Of a stretch of DNA of 64,000 bases, positions 51,732-62,228 are shown in pieces. The first letter of the stretch is position 1. Every line of letters starts with the position of its first letter. The stretch is taken from contig NZ_CP027845.1 in the NCBI RefSeq assembly GCF_003015145.1, positions 620,001 to 684,000 on the forward strand, read 5' to 3'. The notes beneath the pieces were generated by a model, which searched no databases, had not been told where the DNA came from, and saw only the letters and a program-made list of their open reading frames with translations. The translations under genes and the position numbers were made by a program. The DNA is from Candidatus Phycorickettsia trachydisci. GTDB lineage: Bacteria; Pseudomonadota; Alphaproteobacteria; Rickettsiales; Rickettsiaceae.

Positions 51732-53642
51732 CTACGTCAACTTATCAGCAGCCCCTCCCCTCATAGGTGGAGCACCACCTCCGCCTTTAGTTCCAATCTT
51801 ATCGGACGCCCCCTCTTTATTCTGAGCACTTGCTTTATCTTTAGCGCCTCCACCACCTCCACCTTGTGAAGCACCACCTTGAGCACCACCACCAGAACCT
51901 CCTAAAGGTATACTAAGACCCCCAGTAACGTTCGCGGCAAAACCTTGAGCAGCCATAGCTACTTTATAAATCACAAACGATATTATAGCTAATTTAAAAG
52001 AAGCCAAAGTAAATGTATAATCAGTCTTTACTACATCAGTAGACCAAAATAGACCAGATTTAGTATGCCAATAAGTACTGTCTGTATAAAGCTGATATAA
52101 TTTCCAACCAACGCTCTTGCTACAGGTTACCGTATTTGTGCTACTAATATCGTATGTTACGACAGTTCTAGCAGTACCAAGAGGGTATGTGGACTGAGTA
52201 AAAATGCAATCACCATATATTGCCTGATCATATACCATAAACATCACGGCAATAAAAACCGACATAATACCTGGCTGCAAAGCAAATGATAATGTCATTT
52301 TGAACCATTCATTAAAGCTATTTTTCGTTTTTTCAAATAGCACTAGAGGAATAATTAATGGCGATATAAAGACCATCACGGCAATCATTACGGAATATAC
52401 TATAAAAGTACCTACAAAAGTCACTAATAAAACATTAAGAAAAACGTAAATAAAAAACACATTAAAAACAACAAGTATCAGATTACTCGATAGGAAAGCT
52501 GTAATAACTTTAAAAATAGCAAAAGTATTAGGAGAAGTTCTTGTAGATGCAGGCATAGAATTATATATAAGTCCATAACCTAAGTAATATCCTATCCTAC
52601 AATCTATGGCATCAAATAAAGCATAATAAGTATATCCATCTGGATATGTCGCTGGGTCAAATTGACACAAACCCCCATTTACATTACTTCTTCCAGCACT
52701 AAAAACAATACTGGCAAGGTCTGTCGTAGTTTTTTGCAAAAGCGGTAAAGCTATGTCTATCATACCGTTTTGCAAATTCTTGGATATGTTAGTATTGAAA
52801 ACAGAAAATACGTTTACTCCTACGGTAAAATATACAACAAGCAACATTTTAATTACTCGCATAATCGCATCGCCCCAAGAAAAATTGAAACTATACTGAC
52901 CATCCTGAAATCCATGACTACTTAGAAGCTTAATACCATAACCTATGACGTATAGAGTCAGTAACGCACCTATAGTTTTGCGCAAATAATCTGTCACTTG
53001 ATAAAATGAATTTAAACTACCATTGTTGACACATAAACCCGGCATAAAAAATAAATTATTCAAAGAATCTCTCACACATTCGACCATCAACCCTGTGATG
53101 CTCATTAAAACTTTACTATGGCTATTACCTAAACTGAACGTACAAGCATCGGACTGAAAGCATGCAAGCGGCGAAGTATTATTTGCGGTATTAGTATTAG
53201 CTTTAAAATCAGTTGCCGTAGGTTGACAAGTAAGAGGCAAATCTCCATAAATTGTATCCATAATCAAACACAGTTGATTTGTTTCTTTATGCAGATCTGC
53301 TCTAAGAGAAATATTAGAAAATATGCTTTGAGTAAAAAGACTGCCCAAAGTATTTAATGGAACCTGTTGCCCAACATTAAAAGTATATTTTGTAGTATTG
53401 CTACTAGTATATGTACTATCATTATATACATACAATTGCATCTGCGTATCTGAAGCGCTGCAAGGAGAGCCTAAAATATTTAGGCTATTATAAACATAGC
53501 CATAAGGAGTTTTAGCTTTTAAATATGTCTGATCAATAGTAGACGCAATATTCGTATAATTACTGCATGCACCATGCGCTAGTGGTAAATACATCAAGCA
53601 TATGATTAAAAGTCCAAAAATTTTATTAATATATTTTTGCAT
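51732..53642 (-). CDS. virB6: VirB6-family type IV secretion protein, 636 aa
   Basis: Inner-membrane channel component of the P-type type IV system. Signal-like helix at about residues 1-25, a Cys-containing exported region to about 210, then the TrbL/VirB6 domain with six or so membrane helices (ALLTLYVIGYGIKLL, VLLVTFVGTFIVYSVMIAVMVFISPLIIPLVLF, split here as two helices, and LALQPGIMSVFIAVMFMVYD-like). The YYALFDAIDCRIGYYLG segment corresponds to YALWDALDCRLATYIG in the neighbouring VirB6. The C-terminus (about 570-636) is Gly-rich and disordered. Last gene of virB3-virB4-virB6-virB6, 16 bases after the larger paralogue. Confidence 0.92.
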   Translation of the reverse strand: MQKYINKIFGLLIICLMYLPLAHGACSNYTNIASTIDQTYLKAKTPYGYVYNSLNILGSPCSASDTQMQLYVYNDSTYTSSNTTKYTFNVGQQVPLNTLGSLFTQSIFSNISLRADLHKETNQLCLIMDTIYGDLPLTCQPTATDFKANTNTANNTSPLACFQSDACTFSLGNSHSKVLMSITGLMVECVRDSLNNLFFMPGLCVNNGSLNSFYQVTDYLRKTIGALLTLYVIGYGIKLLSSHGFQDGQYSFNFSWGDAIMRVIKMLLVVYFTVGVNVFSVFNTNISKNLQNGMIDIALPLLQKTTTDLASIVFSAGRSNVNGGLCQFDPATYPDGYTYYALFDAIDCRIGYYLGYGLIYNSMPASTRTSPNTFAIFKVITAFLSSNLILVVFNVFFIYVFLNVLLVTFVGTFIVYSVMIAVMVFISPLIIPLVLFEKTKNSFNEWFKMTLSFALQPGIMSVFIAVMFMVYDQAIYGDCIFTQSTYPLGTARTVVTYDISSTNTVTCSKSVGWKLYQLYTDSTYWHTKSGLFWSTDVVKTDYTFTLASFKLAIISFVIYKVAMAAQGFAANVTGGLSIPLGGSGGGAQGGASQGGGGGGAKDKASAQNKEGASDKIGTKGGGGAPPMRGGAADKLT

Positions 53643-53658
53643 CTATAGCCATGTATTT

Positions 53659-56436
53659 TTAAGTTTTACCACTTGTTGTTCCTCCATCAGAACCTTTTGT
53701 CGAATTACCAGAATTTATTGTGATATTATTTGACATTTTCGCACTTCCCTTAGTACCAGATGAACTAGCAGAACTACTCATAGATATACTTCCTTCTGTT
53801 TTACTGCTACTTGATTGAGACGTCAATTTAGTCTCACTGCCCTCAGCCCCCTTGCGTTTAATTGTATCTCCAGCTTTTTTATCTCCAGCATCAGCCGAGC
53901 CATCTCCTCCACCCTTAGCTTTATTCATCAGATTCTGAGCAAAATCTTTGATATTTCCTCGTTTAAAGTTATCCCCAGCACCACCTGGTCCTCCCCCCGC
54001 TCCAGAGCCTGCTTGATTTCTAGCGTTTTGAAACTTTTTGAAAGCTCCATCAGCTACTTGCTGCATCTTATCAAAGCTTTGTTTCGCACTACCTACCATT
54101 CCACTAACAGACATACCACCAGTTAATTCTGCAGCAAATTGAGATAATTGTTCTGTTAATTGATATCCTATGTAAAGCGTAAAACAAGCTGTCATCATAG
54201 ACATACAAAGCTGAAAAAACTCTTTCATTGGAGCCATAGCAACATTGAAAAAATTACCTGAAGAATCGTAATTAAAAGAACTTCCTACAGCACCTAAAAT
54301 ACTAGTACCGGTATTAATTGCAATATTTCCTATACCTTGAAGTGCTTGAAGTGAATTATCTATCATTGCGGCATAACCTATATCATTGAGGTCCAGTAAA
54401 GTTACAGTTGGAATACCATTTGTTAAAGGGACCCCACTAAAATCAAACTTTTCAGATAACCACCAACCTAGGGTTTTATTACAATTACCGGTACTTCCAC
54501 TATTAATATCTATATAAAAAGATTTTAAAGTAGCTCCAGTTGGCGACTTAATGTAAAAAGGAAGATACTTACAATCACCATAAAAACCATAATCATATAT
54601 AGAAAATAGTATGACCATAAACGTAACACTTATCATAGGTTGCAGAACAAAAGACAAGAACGTGTTTCGCCATTTTACAAAATATTCATTGGTAAACTCA
54701 AAAAGAGCCATAGGGACAAACAAAGGAGCCATAATCCCCATGATTGCTATAAATATCATACATACAATGCTTACTTTTATAACGTAAGCACCTATAGACA
54801 AAACCATAATTGGCCAAGCTATTGCTAAATTAAATAGATACATATTGCCCGTATACAGCGCCGGCAATAAAAGAAGCATATATGGAGGAACAGAATAATT
54901 CACAGCACCCAAGTTAGGAGTGAGCGAACCACTATCAACCATCCCATTATCACGCAGTGAAGTGAATAAGTCGGCTGCTCCATTGATCCCTATATATGTG
55001 GCAAGTCTGCAATCTAAAGCATCCCATAAGGCATAACTTGTGCCCGTATAATCAGAATCATAATAAGCACATAAACCAGACGTACCAGCACCAGCTACCC
55101 ACCCAGCCATCTCATTCAAAGCGCCAAAAAATGTAGGAAATACCCAATCTATCATCCCACTGAAGGTCTTTCCGTTATAAACAAGACCAATAGAAAAATA
55201 ACTTACCAACATTGCCTTGAGAAAAAACATTATAATCTCAGACGAACTAGTCATACGACCAAGAGCAATTTTAACCCCTCCTAAGATTATATAAAGCGTA
55301 AGTAAAGCAATTACGGAACGTCTAAGTACCATCTGCAAAGAATAAAAAGCACTAGTACTAGAACCTATAGCAGTTGTAGGGTCATTAAGTAAAGGAGTAT
55401 TAGTACATACTGAAGAGGCCCCTACAACGTTCATCAGCATACTTTGTACACAGTTAATTATAGGAGATGATATGGGTAATAAGGCTTTTGATGCCTGTAC
55501 TGCAGAGTAGTAACAAGTATTTAGATTATTACAACCCAAGTCTTGCTGAGCCGCAGTCTGTAAAGCAGAATAAGGAGTACCATTAGTATCTGAAGTAGCA
55601 CGTACGTTAGCAACGGTGACGGCTGACTCCCCCTTGAAAGGCATATACTTAGAATATTGATACGGATCTTTCATATATTTACACCCGATCTGACTCTGCA
55701 TATATCCATCATCAATTATGACACATACCTTATCATCATACTTTTTAATAGCAAGAGGCATAATCGGTACAATTGGAACAAGAGGTATAGGAAAATCTAT
55801 TAACGTAAAAATCTCACTTTTTTGAGCACCTGGAAGTATACTCTTAGAATATGGCTCATAAATTTTCTGTGGAGAGAGACTAATAGCATTTTGAAAAGCC
55901 GACTGAATTTGAGAAAAACTATCGCCTTTAACCATACCTTTTATGGCAGCATATGCACCTCCACCCAAACCATATATCACCATATTAGGCACAAGCTTAT
56001 AATTTGCACACATACCAAACTCCACCTTCGTATTATAGTAGTCAGCTCTATGATAATACGAGCAATTATCATAACCAAGAAGGTCGTGTTGATTCATTGC
56101 AAGCCTAAGAAAAGCAGGAAGGGTATTAGGAGTGAAGAAAGCTTTAAGAGCGAAAGACATTAAAGGCATTGGCGTACACGAATTTATTAATTCTCCTTTC
56201 ACGAAATTCAAAAAAGTTTGCGTTTCACATGTCATCTGCATAACATCTGATACCATCGTCGTAATAGAGCTAGCAACAGACACAATCGCAGCACTCACCT
56301 TATCAGATTTTCCTTTATCCGCTGCAGCAGGTCCAACTAAAGCTGAATATGTGCTATCTGCTGTAATTTCAGCACGACTTATGGTGTGAGATAAGAGGGT
56401 TATTAGAAGAAATATATTAGCAAATCTTCTCATCAT
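53659..56436 (-). CDS. virB6: VirB6-family type IV secretion protein, 925 aa
   Basis: Extended VirB6 of the Rickettsiales kind. It has an N-terminal signal-like helix, a large exported domain with Cys residues (about 30-365), the VirB6 membrane core with helices from about 372 (VIALLTLYIILGGVKIALG), 400 and 525-640 (FIAIMGIMAPLFVPMALF), a further helix near 740-760, then FAAELTGGMSV. The last 130 residues are Gly/Ser/Lys-rich and likely disordered. Its ATG overlaps the end of virB4 by four bases. Large VirB6 extensions in this order are thought to be exposed at the cell surface, which is knowledge of the family, not shown here. Confidence 0.94.
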   Translation of the reverse strand: MMRRFANIFLLITLLSHTISRAEITADSTYSALVGPAAADKGKSDKVSAAIVSVASSITTMVSDVMQMTCETQTFLNFVKGELINSCTPMPLMSFALKAFFTPNTLPAFLRLAMNQHDLLGYDNCSYYHRADYYNTKVEFGMCANYKLVPNMVIYGLGGGAYAAIKGMVKGDSFSQIQSAFQNAISLSPQKIYEPYSKSILPGAQKSEIFTLIDFPIPLVPIVPIMPLAIKKYDDKVCVIIDDGYMQSQIGCKYMKDPYQYSKYMPFKGESAVTVANVRATSDTNGTPYSALQTAAQQDLGCNNLNTCYYSAVQASKALLPISSPIINCVQSMLMNVVGASSVCTNTPLLNDPTTAIGSSTSAFYSLQMVLRRSVIALLTLYIILGGVKIALGRMTSSSEIIMFFLKAMLVSYFSIGLVYNGKTFSGMIDWVFPTFFGALNEMAGWVAGAGTSGLCAYYDSDYTGTSYALWDALDCRLATYIGINGAADLFTSLRDNGMVDSGSLTPNLGAVNYSVPPYMLLLLPALYTGNMYLFNLAIAWPIMVLSIGAYVIKVSIVCMIFIAIMGIMAPLFVPMALFEFTNEYFVKWRNTFLSFVLQPMISVTFMVILFSIYDYGFYGDCKYLPFYIKSPTGATLKSFYIDINSGSTGNCNKTLGWWLSEKFDFSGVPLTNGIPTVTLLDLNDIGYAAMIDNSLQALQGIGNIAINTGTSILGAVGSSFNYDSSGNFFNVAMAPMKEFFQLCMSMMTACFTLYIGYQLTEQLSQFAAELTGGMSVSGMVGSAKQSFDKMQQVADGAFKKFQNARNQAGSGAGGGPGGAGDNFKRGNIKDFAQNLMNKAKGGGDGSADAGDKKAGDTIKRKGAEGSETKLTSQSSSSKTEGSISMSSSASSSGTKGSAKMSNNITINSGNSTKGSDGGTTSGKT

Positions 56437-58841
56437 TTAATTGACCTTGCTTTGCGATAGAAAATTTTCAACCAGTTAGCAGGATCCTCACCATGTTCTG
56501 CCCTTAGTTCATCAAGCATAGTGATAATACTAGAGCGTCCAGATAAAACATTAATAATATCACTCATGCCACTCAAATCTACTTTAGCAACAACAGCGCC
56601 AACACCTTGTTTAATCAAGAAATACCTGGAACTAGGATCAGTCTTTAAAATTAAATTAAATTCTCTTTGCGTAAGCATAAATGCCGTACGATAAACGTCG
56701 GTGGCCTTAAGGTTAGGTAAGAAAATTTGTGTTGCTGTTTGTTGAATCAAAGTGTCACTTATTTTACTTTTTGCAGCATCTTCAACACTTTGTGTAGCAA
56801 AAATTACGAAGGTATTGAGTTTACGCAGAACTTTGAGCCAATCTTTGATTTTAGGACCAAAAATAGGGTTGTCAATTAGCGCCCAGGCTTCATCTAAAAC
56901 GATCATCGAAGGATATCCCGTCAAAGATAAGTTAATTCTATGGAAAATATATAAAAGCACTGGAGCAAGACTAACTGGGTCCTTAAGTAAAGGAGCCATT
57001 TCAAATCCAAATATTCTAGCCTTACTTAAATCAATAGAGTCTATATCATTATCAAAAATTCTTGAATATGCTCCTCTGCTATGCCACATAGAAATTCTGC
57101 TTGCAAGCGTGCCTGGACCATCCATTCCGAGGAAAGCAGTAATGTTACATAATTTCCTATCTTTTTGTTCTAATCGATAATTACCTTCTATAGCTTGAGA
57201 TAAAAGTTTCACATCCTCCGCTGATACGTGCTCTCCATTGCTACTAACGAGAATTTTTAGCCATTCAATTAAGAAAGTTCGATTTTCACCAGTATCAGGT
57301 AACTGAAGTGGATTAAATCCGCACTGTTTACCTGGATCAATAATTGTATAAATGCCCCTTAAAGCTCTAATAAATACCTCAGCGCCTCTATCCTTATCAA
57401 AGAAGTACATCCTAGGCTTAAATTTTTGAGCTTGAGCACATAAAAAGTTCATCAGTACCGTTTTACCCGCACCAGTTGGTCCAATAATTAACGTATGTCC
57501 CACATCTCTAACATGGAAATTAAAATAATATGGCGTTCCGGATGTCGTATTCAAAATAGTTACATATTCCCCCCAATGATTTTTCTCCTTTTTACCTAAA
57601 GGATAGTTATGCATCGAAGCAAAGCTTGCAAGGTTTAATGTGTTAATTGTTGATTTACGTACTAAAAAGTGTGAATTACCCGGTAATTGGCCCCAATAAC
57701 AAGGCTCTAAATTAATTCTCTCACGTATGCCCCTAATACCGCAGTTTGAAAGCTCAACTGCAGCAATGGATAACACATTTTCTAAAGCTTTAACGTTTTT
57801 CTCAACGCACATAATTGTGAAATGATGTTCACCAAAACTGATTTCACCACTCATGGCCATATCCAGAGCAACAGAAATTTCTTTAATTTGAGAAACTGCC
57901 TTATCTTCCGATTGGATCATCCTATTTTGTTGAAGCTGCATTTTTTGTATCGCAACAGTACGGTTAGCAAATACAAAACTTTGAGTAATGACAAACTCAA
58001 ATGGCAATTGCAAAAATCTATCCAAAACCCCAGCATAGGTATAGGGTCCATAATCTGCAACGCTCACTATACCCGCATATCTTTTACCTCCTGGCCCAGA
58101 TGCTTCAATTGATCTATTACCAAAAAATAATCGATGATTGCATAGGTACCCGTCTATGGTTTGTTGAGGCACAATGACATTTGAATTATAACCACAATTA
58201 ACAATCGTGCTTAAAAATTCTAAGATGCTACAATAATAGACCCCATTAATCTGACGCAAACCCAAAAGTTCAACCCCATAGTCAGAGAAAGTATTTACAA
58301 TCCTAGTAGTAAGCTCCTCAATATTCTCTGTCATTTCCTGCATTTCTTTCTCCCATTCATGCTTATCAGAAGTAGCTTTAAATTTTTTCACTAAGTACTC
58401 AAGCATAGCTAAACCAGCTTTATCTGGCTTATAGAGTATTGAGACGTAGATTTCATTAAAATATGAATCCGAAGTTGAATATTTTGCATTCCAAATATGA
58501 TTAAGATAGCTCGTAAAATCTGATCTATCTACACTTTTTGCGACATGATCACTATCAAGCAAAGATTTTCTTTTACGTATTGTATGGAAGTATAAAACAA
58601 TACTGCCCGATGCAACGTTTTTATACAGCTGATTACGCATGTTTTTCTTGATCTCAATCTCAATATCATCAGCAGTTTCAAAGGCAAATCCATTAATCTT
58701 AACAACTTGCAATAACTCATTACTCTTGGTCAAAATAGTATTTTGATTCCAGTGACACCTATATGGTATAAATTTAGCTGCCGAAACCTCTTTCTTAGAA
58801 TAAGGTGATTTAAGTGGCTGAGTTTTAAATATTCTAAACAT
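56433..58841 (-). CDS. virB4: Type IV secretion ATPase VirB4
   Basis: Energises assembly and transport of the type IV system at the inner membrane. The 802 residues include the N-terminal VirB4 domain and an AAA-type C-terminal domain with an intact Walker A GPTGAGKT (about residues 452-459), PRMYFFDKDRG downstream, Walker B MIVLDEAWALI (about 647-657), and FATQSVEDA. It starts two bases after virB3 and overlaps virB6 by four. Contrast with the degenerate paralogue at 42842-45241. Confidence 0.97.
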   Translation of the reverse strand: MFRIFKTQPLKSPYSKKEVSAAKFIPYRCHWNQNTILTKSNELLQVVKINGFAFETADDIEIEIKKNMRNQLYKNVASGSIVLYFHTIRKRKSLLDSDHVAKSVDRSDFTSYLNHIWNAKYSTSDSYFNEIYVSILYKPDKAGLAMLEYLVKKFKATSDKHEWEKEMQEMTENIEELTTRIVNTFSDYGVELLGLRQINGVYYCSILEFLSTIVNCGYNSNVIVPQQTIDGYLCNHRLFFGNRSIEASGPGGKRYAGIVSVADYGPYTYAGVLDRFLQLPFEFVITQSFVFANRTVAIQKMQLQQNRMIQSEDKAVSQIKEISVALDMAMSGEISFGEHHFTIMCVEKNVKALENVLSIAAVELSNCGIRGIRERINLEPCYWGQLPGNSHFLVRKSTINTLNLASFASMHNYPLGKKEKNHWGEYVTILNTTSGTPYYFNFHVRDVGHTLIIGPTGAGKTVLMNFLCAQAQKFKPRMYFFDKDRGAEVFIRALRGIYTIIDPGKQCGFNPLQLPDTGENRTFLIEWLKILVSSNGEHVSAEDVKLLSQAIEGNYRLEQKDRKLCNITAFLGMDGPGTLASRISMWHSRGAYSRIFDNDIDSIDLSKARIFGFEMAPLLKDPVSLAPVLLYIFHRINLSLTGYPSMIVLDEAWALIDNPIFGPKIKDWLKVLRKLNTFVIFATQSVEDAAKSKISDTLIQQTATQIFLPNLKATDVYRTAFMLTQREFNLILKTDPSSRYFLIKQGVGAVVAKVDLSGMSDIINVLSGRSSIITMLDELRAEHGEDPANWLKIFYRKARSIK

Positions 58842-58843
58842 TA

Positions 58844-59128
58844 CTACACTTTATAAGAATGGGCTCCGTAATATACCTTATTAGGACAATCGCCAAAATA
58901 TTGAAATTTATTTAAATACAGCTCTAGAAATCTAGGTTCTTTGAAGCATAGAATGTAACCAACTGCATGAAATATAAATGCCATTCCCAAGATCCTGAAA
59001 TCAGAATAAACAACGAACGCAATCGCTGATACCATGATGTTGAATATCGCAAATTGGATACTCACACCAAATATCATTGCAGGCCTTGTGAGACCCACGA
59101 ATAGTGGATCGGAATTCATGTCAGACAT
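58844..59128 (-). CDS. virB3: Type IV secretion protein VirB3
   Basis: A 94-residue membrane protein with two adjacent hydrophobic helices (about residues 17-60). The PLFVGLTRPAMIFGV N-terminus and the DFRILGMAFIFHAVGYILCF region match VirB3. It has a good ribosome-binding site (AAGGA nine bases before the ATG) and is the first gene of virB3-virB4-virB6-virB6. Confidence 0.93.
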   Translation of the reverse strand: MSDMNSDPLFVGLTRPAMIFGVSIQFAIFNIMVSAIAFVVYSDFRILGMAFIFHAVGYILCFKEPRFLELYLNKFQYFGDCPNKVYYGAHSYKV

Positions 59129-59244
59129 AAGCTTAAGTCCTTTTAGGTAAATCTTTTCCCTATTCTTAAGAATTTAGCTTATCTTTAGAAGTAAAAACCT
59201 CTGTTAGGTTAGTAAAATAGTTGAATTATGTCTTATATAACACT

Positions 59245-59712
59245 TTATAGGCTATGGGAGCTTTTGAAAAATAATAGTAGTCTATGATACACAAGTTCTG
59301 CAGCACGTCGTGCCATAAATTCTTTAGCATTGCCACTGGCCGTATAACTAACAACAGGGTTATCGTAAATTGGACTTGAACTATGAACTTTTATCGTATC
59401 TTCAAAAATAACCTTACCTTGTTCATATAACTTAAAATGCACCGTATGATTTAATACCTCTCTTTTATCATCTGCTTTAGATAAAGTTAAAATATTACTA
59501 TCATATTTTAAATTTGCTTCTAAATTATATTTAAGATTTTGGCCTAAATTATTGCGCAATAGACGAGCGAGGTGATAATAAAATTCAGATGCTTCAATTG
59601 AATTACCAGCCGATATACCAATTAAAGACATTTCGCCTCTAATTTCGCTATTAATTTGATTGTGCTGACAAGAGGTGAGTAAAAAACAAATTACCAGTAA
59701 TAATCTTTGCAT
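59245..59712 (-). CDS. lptE: LPS assembly lipoprotein LptE-like
   Basis: A 155-residue lipoprotein with lipobox LLTSC (Cys at residue 15). The C-terminal SYTASGNAKEFMARRAAELVYHRLLLFF pattern and the middle NHTVHFKLYEQGKVIFED match alphaproteobacterial LptE, the partner of LptD in lipopolysaccharide export. It starts two bases after leuS, the usual leuS-lptE order. Low sequence conservation in this family limits certainty. Confidence 0.78.
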   Translation of the reverse strand: MQRLLLVICFLLTSCQHNQINSEIRGEMSLIGISAGNSIEASEFYYHLARLLRNNLGQNLKYNLEANLKYDSNILTLSKADDKREVLNHTVHFKLYEQGKVIFEDTIKVHSSSPIYDNPVVSYTASGNAKEFMARRAAELVYHRLLLFFKSSHSL

Positions 59713-59714
59713 AC

Positions 59715-62219
59715 CTAAGCCACCACCAAGTTAACAGTTCTGTTAGGAACTATAATAGCCTTTTTCAAAGATTTGGTCGCTAAATCTTTCTGTACAAGCT
59801 TTAGCGCCTCTTCTTTAATGATATCTTCAGAAGAACCAACGGCAATTTGAATTGTCCCCTTCAATTTTCCATTCATTTGAACAGAAAGAGTTACTTGTTC
59901 TTGAATCAGGTATACTTCTTCATACTCAGGCCAAGGAGTTTTAGCTAGTATTGAAGTTTTACCAAGTGTGCTCCATATCTCTTCTGTAACATGAGGGGTA
60001 ATAGGATTAATCAATCTAATAACTATTTCAAATGCATCTTTTATTTCTGGCACTAAAATATTTTTATAAAACAGATCGCTTACGTAATTATAAAGCTCCC
60101 TGACTCTTGCTATTGCCTTATTAAATTTAAGCTCTGCTAAGTCTTCCGTGAAAGTTTTGATTGTTAGATGCATCAAAGATAAAACTTTTTTACTTTCGTC
60201 CCCTGCAACAAGCTTATCTTTACCTATGGCTGCAAGTTGATCACTAAAATCTATCATCTTCTTAATAAACCTCTGACAACCCTTAATACCATTTGTTGAC
60301 CACTCAATCTCTTTCTCAGGAGGAGAATCCGACATAACAAAAAGCCTTATTACATCAGCCCCATATTCCTCTAAGATAGAATCCAGATCCACAACATTTT
60401 TCTTGGACTTGCTCATTTTTTCTAAAGCGCCCTTAAAAACCTGCTTGCCTGTAGATTTATCTTTTAATACTCCATCTACATTTACCACCATATCTGGATA
60501 AATCCATTGGTTATCTTCGTCTTTATAAGTATGATGTAGCACCATTCCTTGAGTTAAAAGACTTGTAAATGGCTCACGAACACCAACATAACCTTGTTCG
60601 TTCATCGCCTTAGTAAAGAACCTTGCGTACAGTAAATGTAAAATAGCATGCTCAATACCACCTATATACTGATCAACTGGCATCCAATAATCGCAAGCTT
60701 CCCGATCGGTCATACCCTGGGCATGCGAATTACAATACCTTGCAAAATACCACGAAGACTCAAAAAATGTGTCAAAAGTATCAGTTTCTCTAGTAGCAGG
60801 TCCTTTGCACTTGTAACAAGCGGTATGCTTCCATGTTTGATGCGTATCTAACGCATTACCTCTACCTGTTACATCCGCATCTTTTGGCAACACAACAGGT
60901 AAGTCTTTTTCTTCCACAGGCAAAATACCACATTTTTCGCAATGAATTATTGGAATTGGGCATCCCCAAAATCTCTGCCTTGAGATACCCCAATCACGCA
61001 ATTTATAAAAAACTTCCTTTTTAGCTTTACCTTGTTTTGCAAGATGCTCTATTACTTTACCTTTTGCTTGCAGAGAATCAAGACCATCTAAAAATTCTGA
61101 ATTAATCATTGTCCCCTCACCTGTATATGCAGACTTTGAGATATTAATTTCTTCCTTCTCATTATCAATTACTTGAATGATAGGTAAGTTATAAGTCAGA
61201 GCAAATTCATGATCACGCTCATCATGCGCTGGGCATCCAAATAAAGCTCCTGATCCATAATCAGCAAGCACAAAATTTGCAATCCAAATAGGCAAAGTTT
61301 CATCTGGCTTTAAAGGATGGATCACCTTAAGTCCAGTATCAATTCCTTCTTTTGTCTGATCTGATCTATCATCATATTTTTTTGCCTTTTCAATGAAAGC
61401 TAGAATTTTAGGATCCTTTAAATCACGCAAAATAGGATGTGCATAACTTAAGGCTAAGAAGCTAGCCCCAAAAAGAGTGTGAGGTTTAGTTGTAAAAATT
61501 TCTATTTCCTGATTGCTGCCTTGGATTTCAAACTTTACTGTTGCACCTTCAGATTTTCCGATCCAATTTTCTTGCATGATTTTAACATTTTCAGGCCAGT
61601 CCAAATCTTTTAAATCAGAAAGCAATTCTTCTGCATAATCGGTGATCTTTAAGAACCACTGAGTTAAGTTTTTACGCTCCACAGGAGCACCAGAGCGCCA
61701 TCCCTTACCATCAATTACCTGCTCGTTAGCAAGCACAGTATGATCTACTGGATCCCAGTTAACAACAGATTCTTTACGGTATGCTAAGCCCTTTTTAAAT
61801 AGCTCAATAAAGAACTTTTGCTCATGTTTGTAATAATCAGGATCACACGTCGCAAACTCCCTACTCCAATCATATGAGAGACCTATTTTTTTTAATTGCT
61901 GCTTCATGTATTCGATATTTTGATAGGTCCAAACAGCAGGATGCACTTTCTCTTTAATAGCAGCATTTTCAGCAGGTAATCCAAATGCATCCCATCCAAA
62001 TGGGTAAAGCACATTATACCCCTGACTTCTTTTATGACGAGCAATTACATCTCCAATGGTATAATTTCTTAAATGTCCAACGTGAATCTTACCTGAAGGA
62101 TAAGGGAACATTTCAAGCACATAATATTTAGGTTTTTGTTTATCATATTCTTTAACATTAAAACACAAGTCCTTCTCCCAGGCTTCTTGCCACTTTTTTT
62201 CTATATCTTTAGCTATCAT
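59715..62219 (-). CDS. leuS: Leucyl-tRNA synthetase
   Basis: Charges tRNA-Leu. The 834 residues contain the class I HIGH motif as HVGH (about 46-49, in [17 protein letters not shown]), the editing domain, the zinc segment (CEKCG, CYKC), KMSKS near 601-605 ([11 protein letters not shown]), the anticodon-binding domain, and a C-terminal beta-grasp region ([11 protein letters not shown]). It lies between glpX and lptE on the same strand with very short gaps. Confidence 0.97.
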   Translation of the reverse strand: MIAKDIEKKWQEAWEKDLCFNVKEYDKQKPKYYVLEMFPYPSGKIHVGHLRNYTIGDVIARHKRSQGYNVLYPFGWDAFGLPAENAAIKEKVHPAVWTYQNIEYMKQQLKKIGLSYDWSREFATCDPDYYKHEQKFFIELFKKGLAYRKESVVNWDPVDHTVLANEQVIDGKGWRSGAPVERKNLTQWFLKITDYAEELLSDLKDLDWPENVKIMQENWIGKSEGATVKFEIQGSNQEIEIFTTKPHTLFGASFLALSYAHPILRDLKDPKILAFIEKAKKYDDRSDQTKEGIDTGLKVIHPLKPDETLPIWIANFVLADYGSGALFGCPAHDERDHEFALTYNLPIIQVIDNEKEEINISKSAYTGEGTMINSEFLDGLDSLQAKGKVIEHLAKQGKAKKEVFYKLRDWGISRQRFWGCPIPIIHCEKCGILPVEEKDLPVVLPKDADVTGRGNALDTHQTWKHTACYKCKGPATRETDTFDTFFESSWYFARYCNSHAQGMTDREACDYWMPVDQYIGGIEHAILHLLYARFFTKAMNEQGYVGVREPFTSLLTQGMVLHHTYKDEDNQWIYPDMVVNVDGVLKDKSTGKQVFKGALEKMSKSKKNVVDLDSILEEYGADVIRLFVMSDSPPEKEIEWSTNGIKGCQRFIKKMIDFSDQLAAIGKDKLVAGDESKKVLSLMHLTIKTFTEDLAELKFNKAIARVRELYNYVSDLFYKNILVPEIKDAFEIVIRLINPITPHVTEEIWSTLGKTSILAKTPWPEYEEVYLIQEQVTLSVQMNGKLKGTIQIAVGSSEDIIKEEALKLVQKDLATKSLKKAIIVPNRTVNLVVA

Positions 62220-62228
62220 TTATCTACC

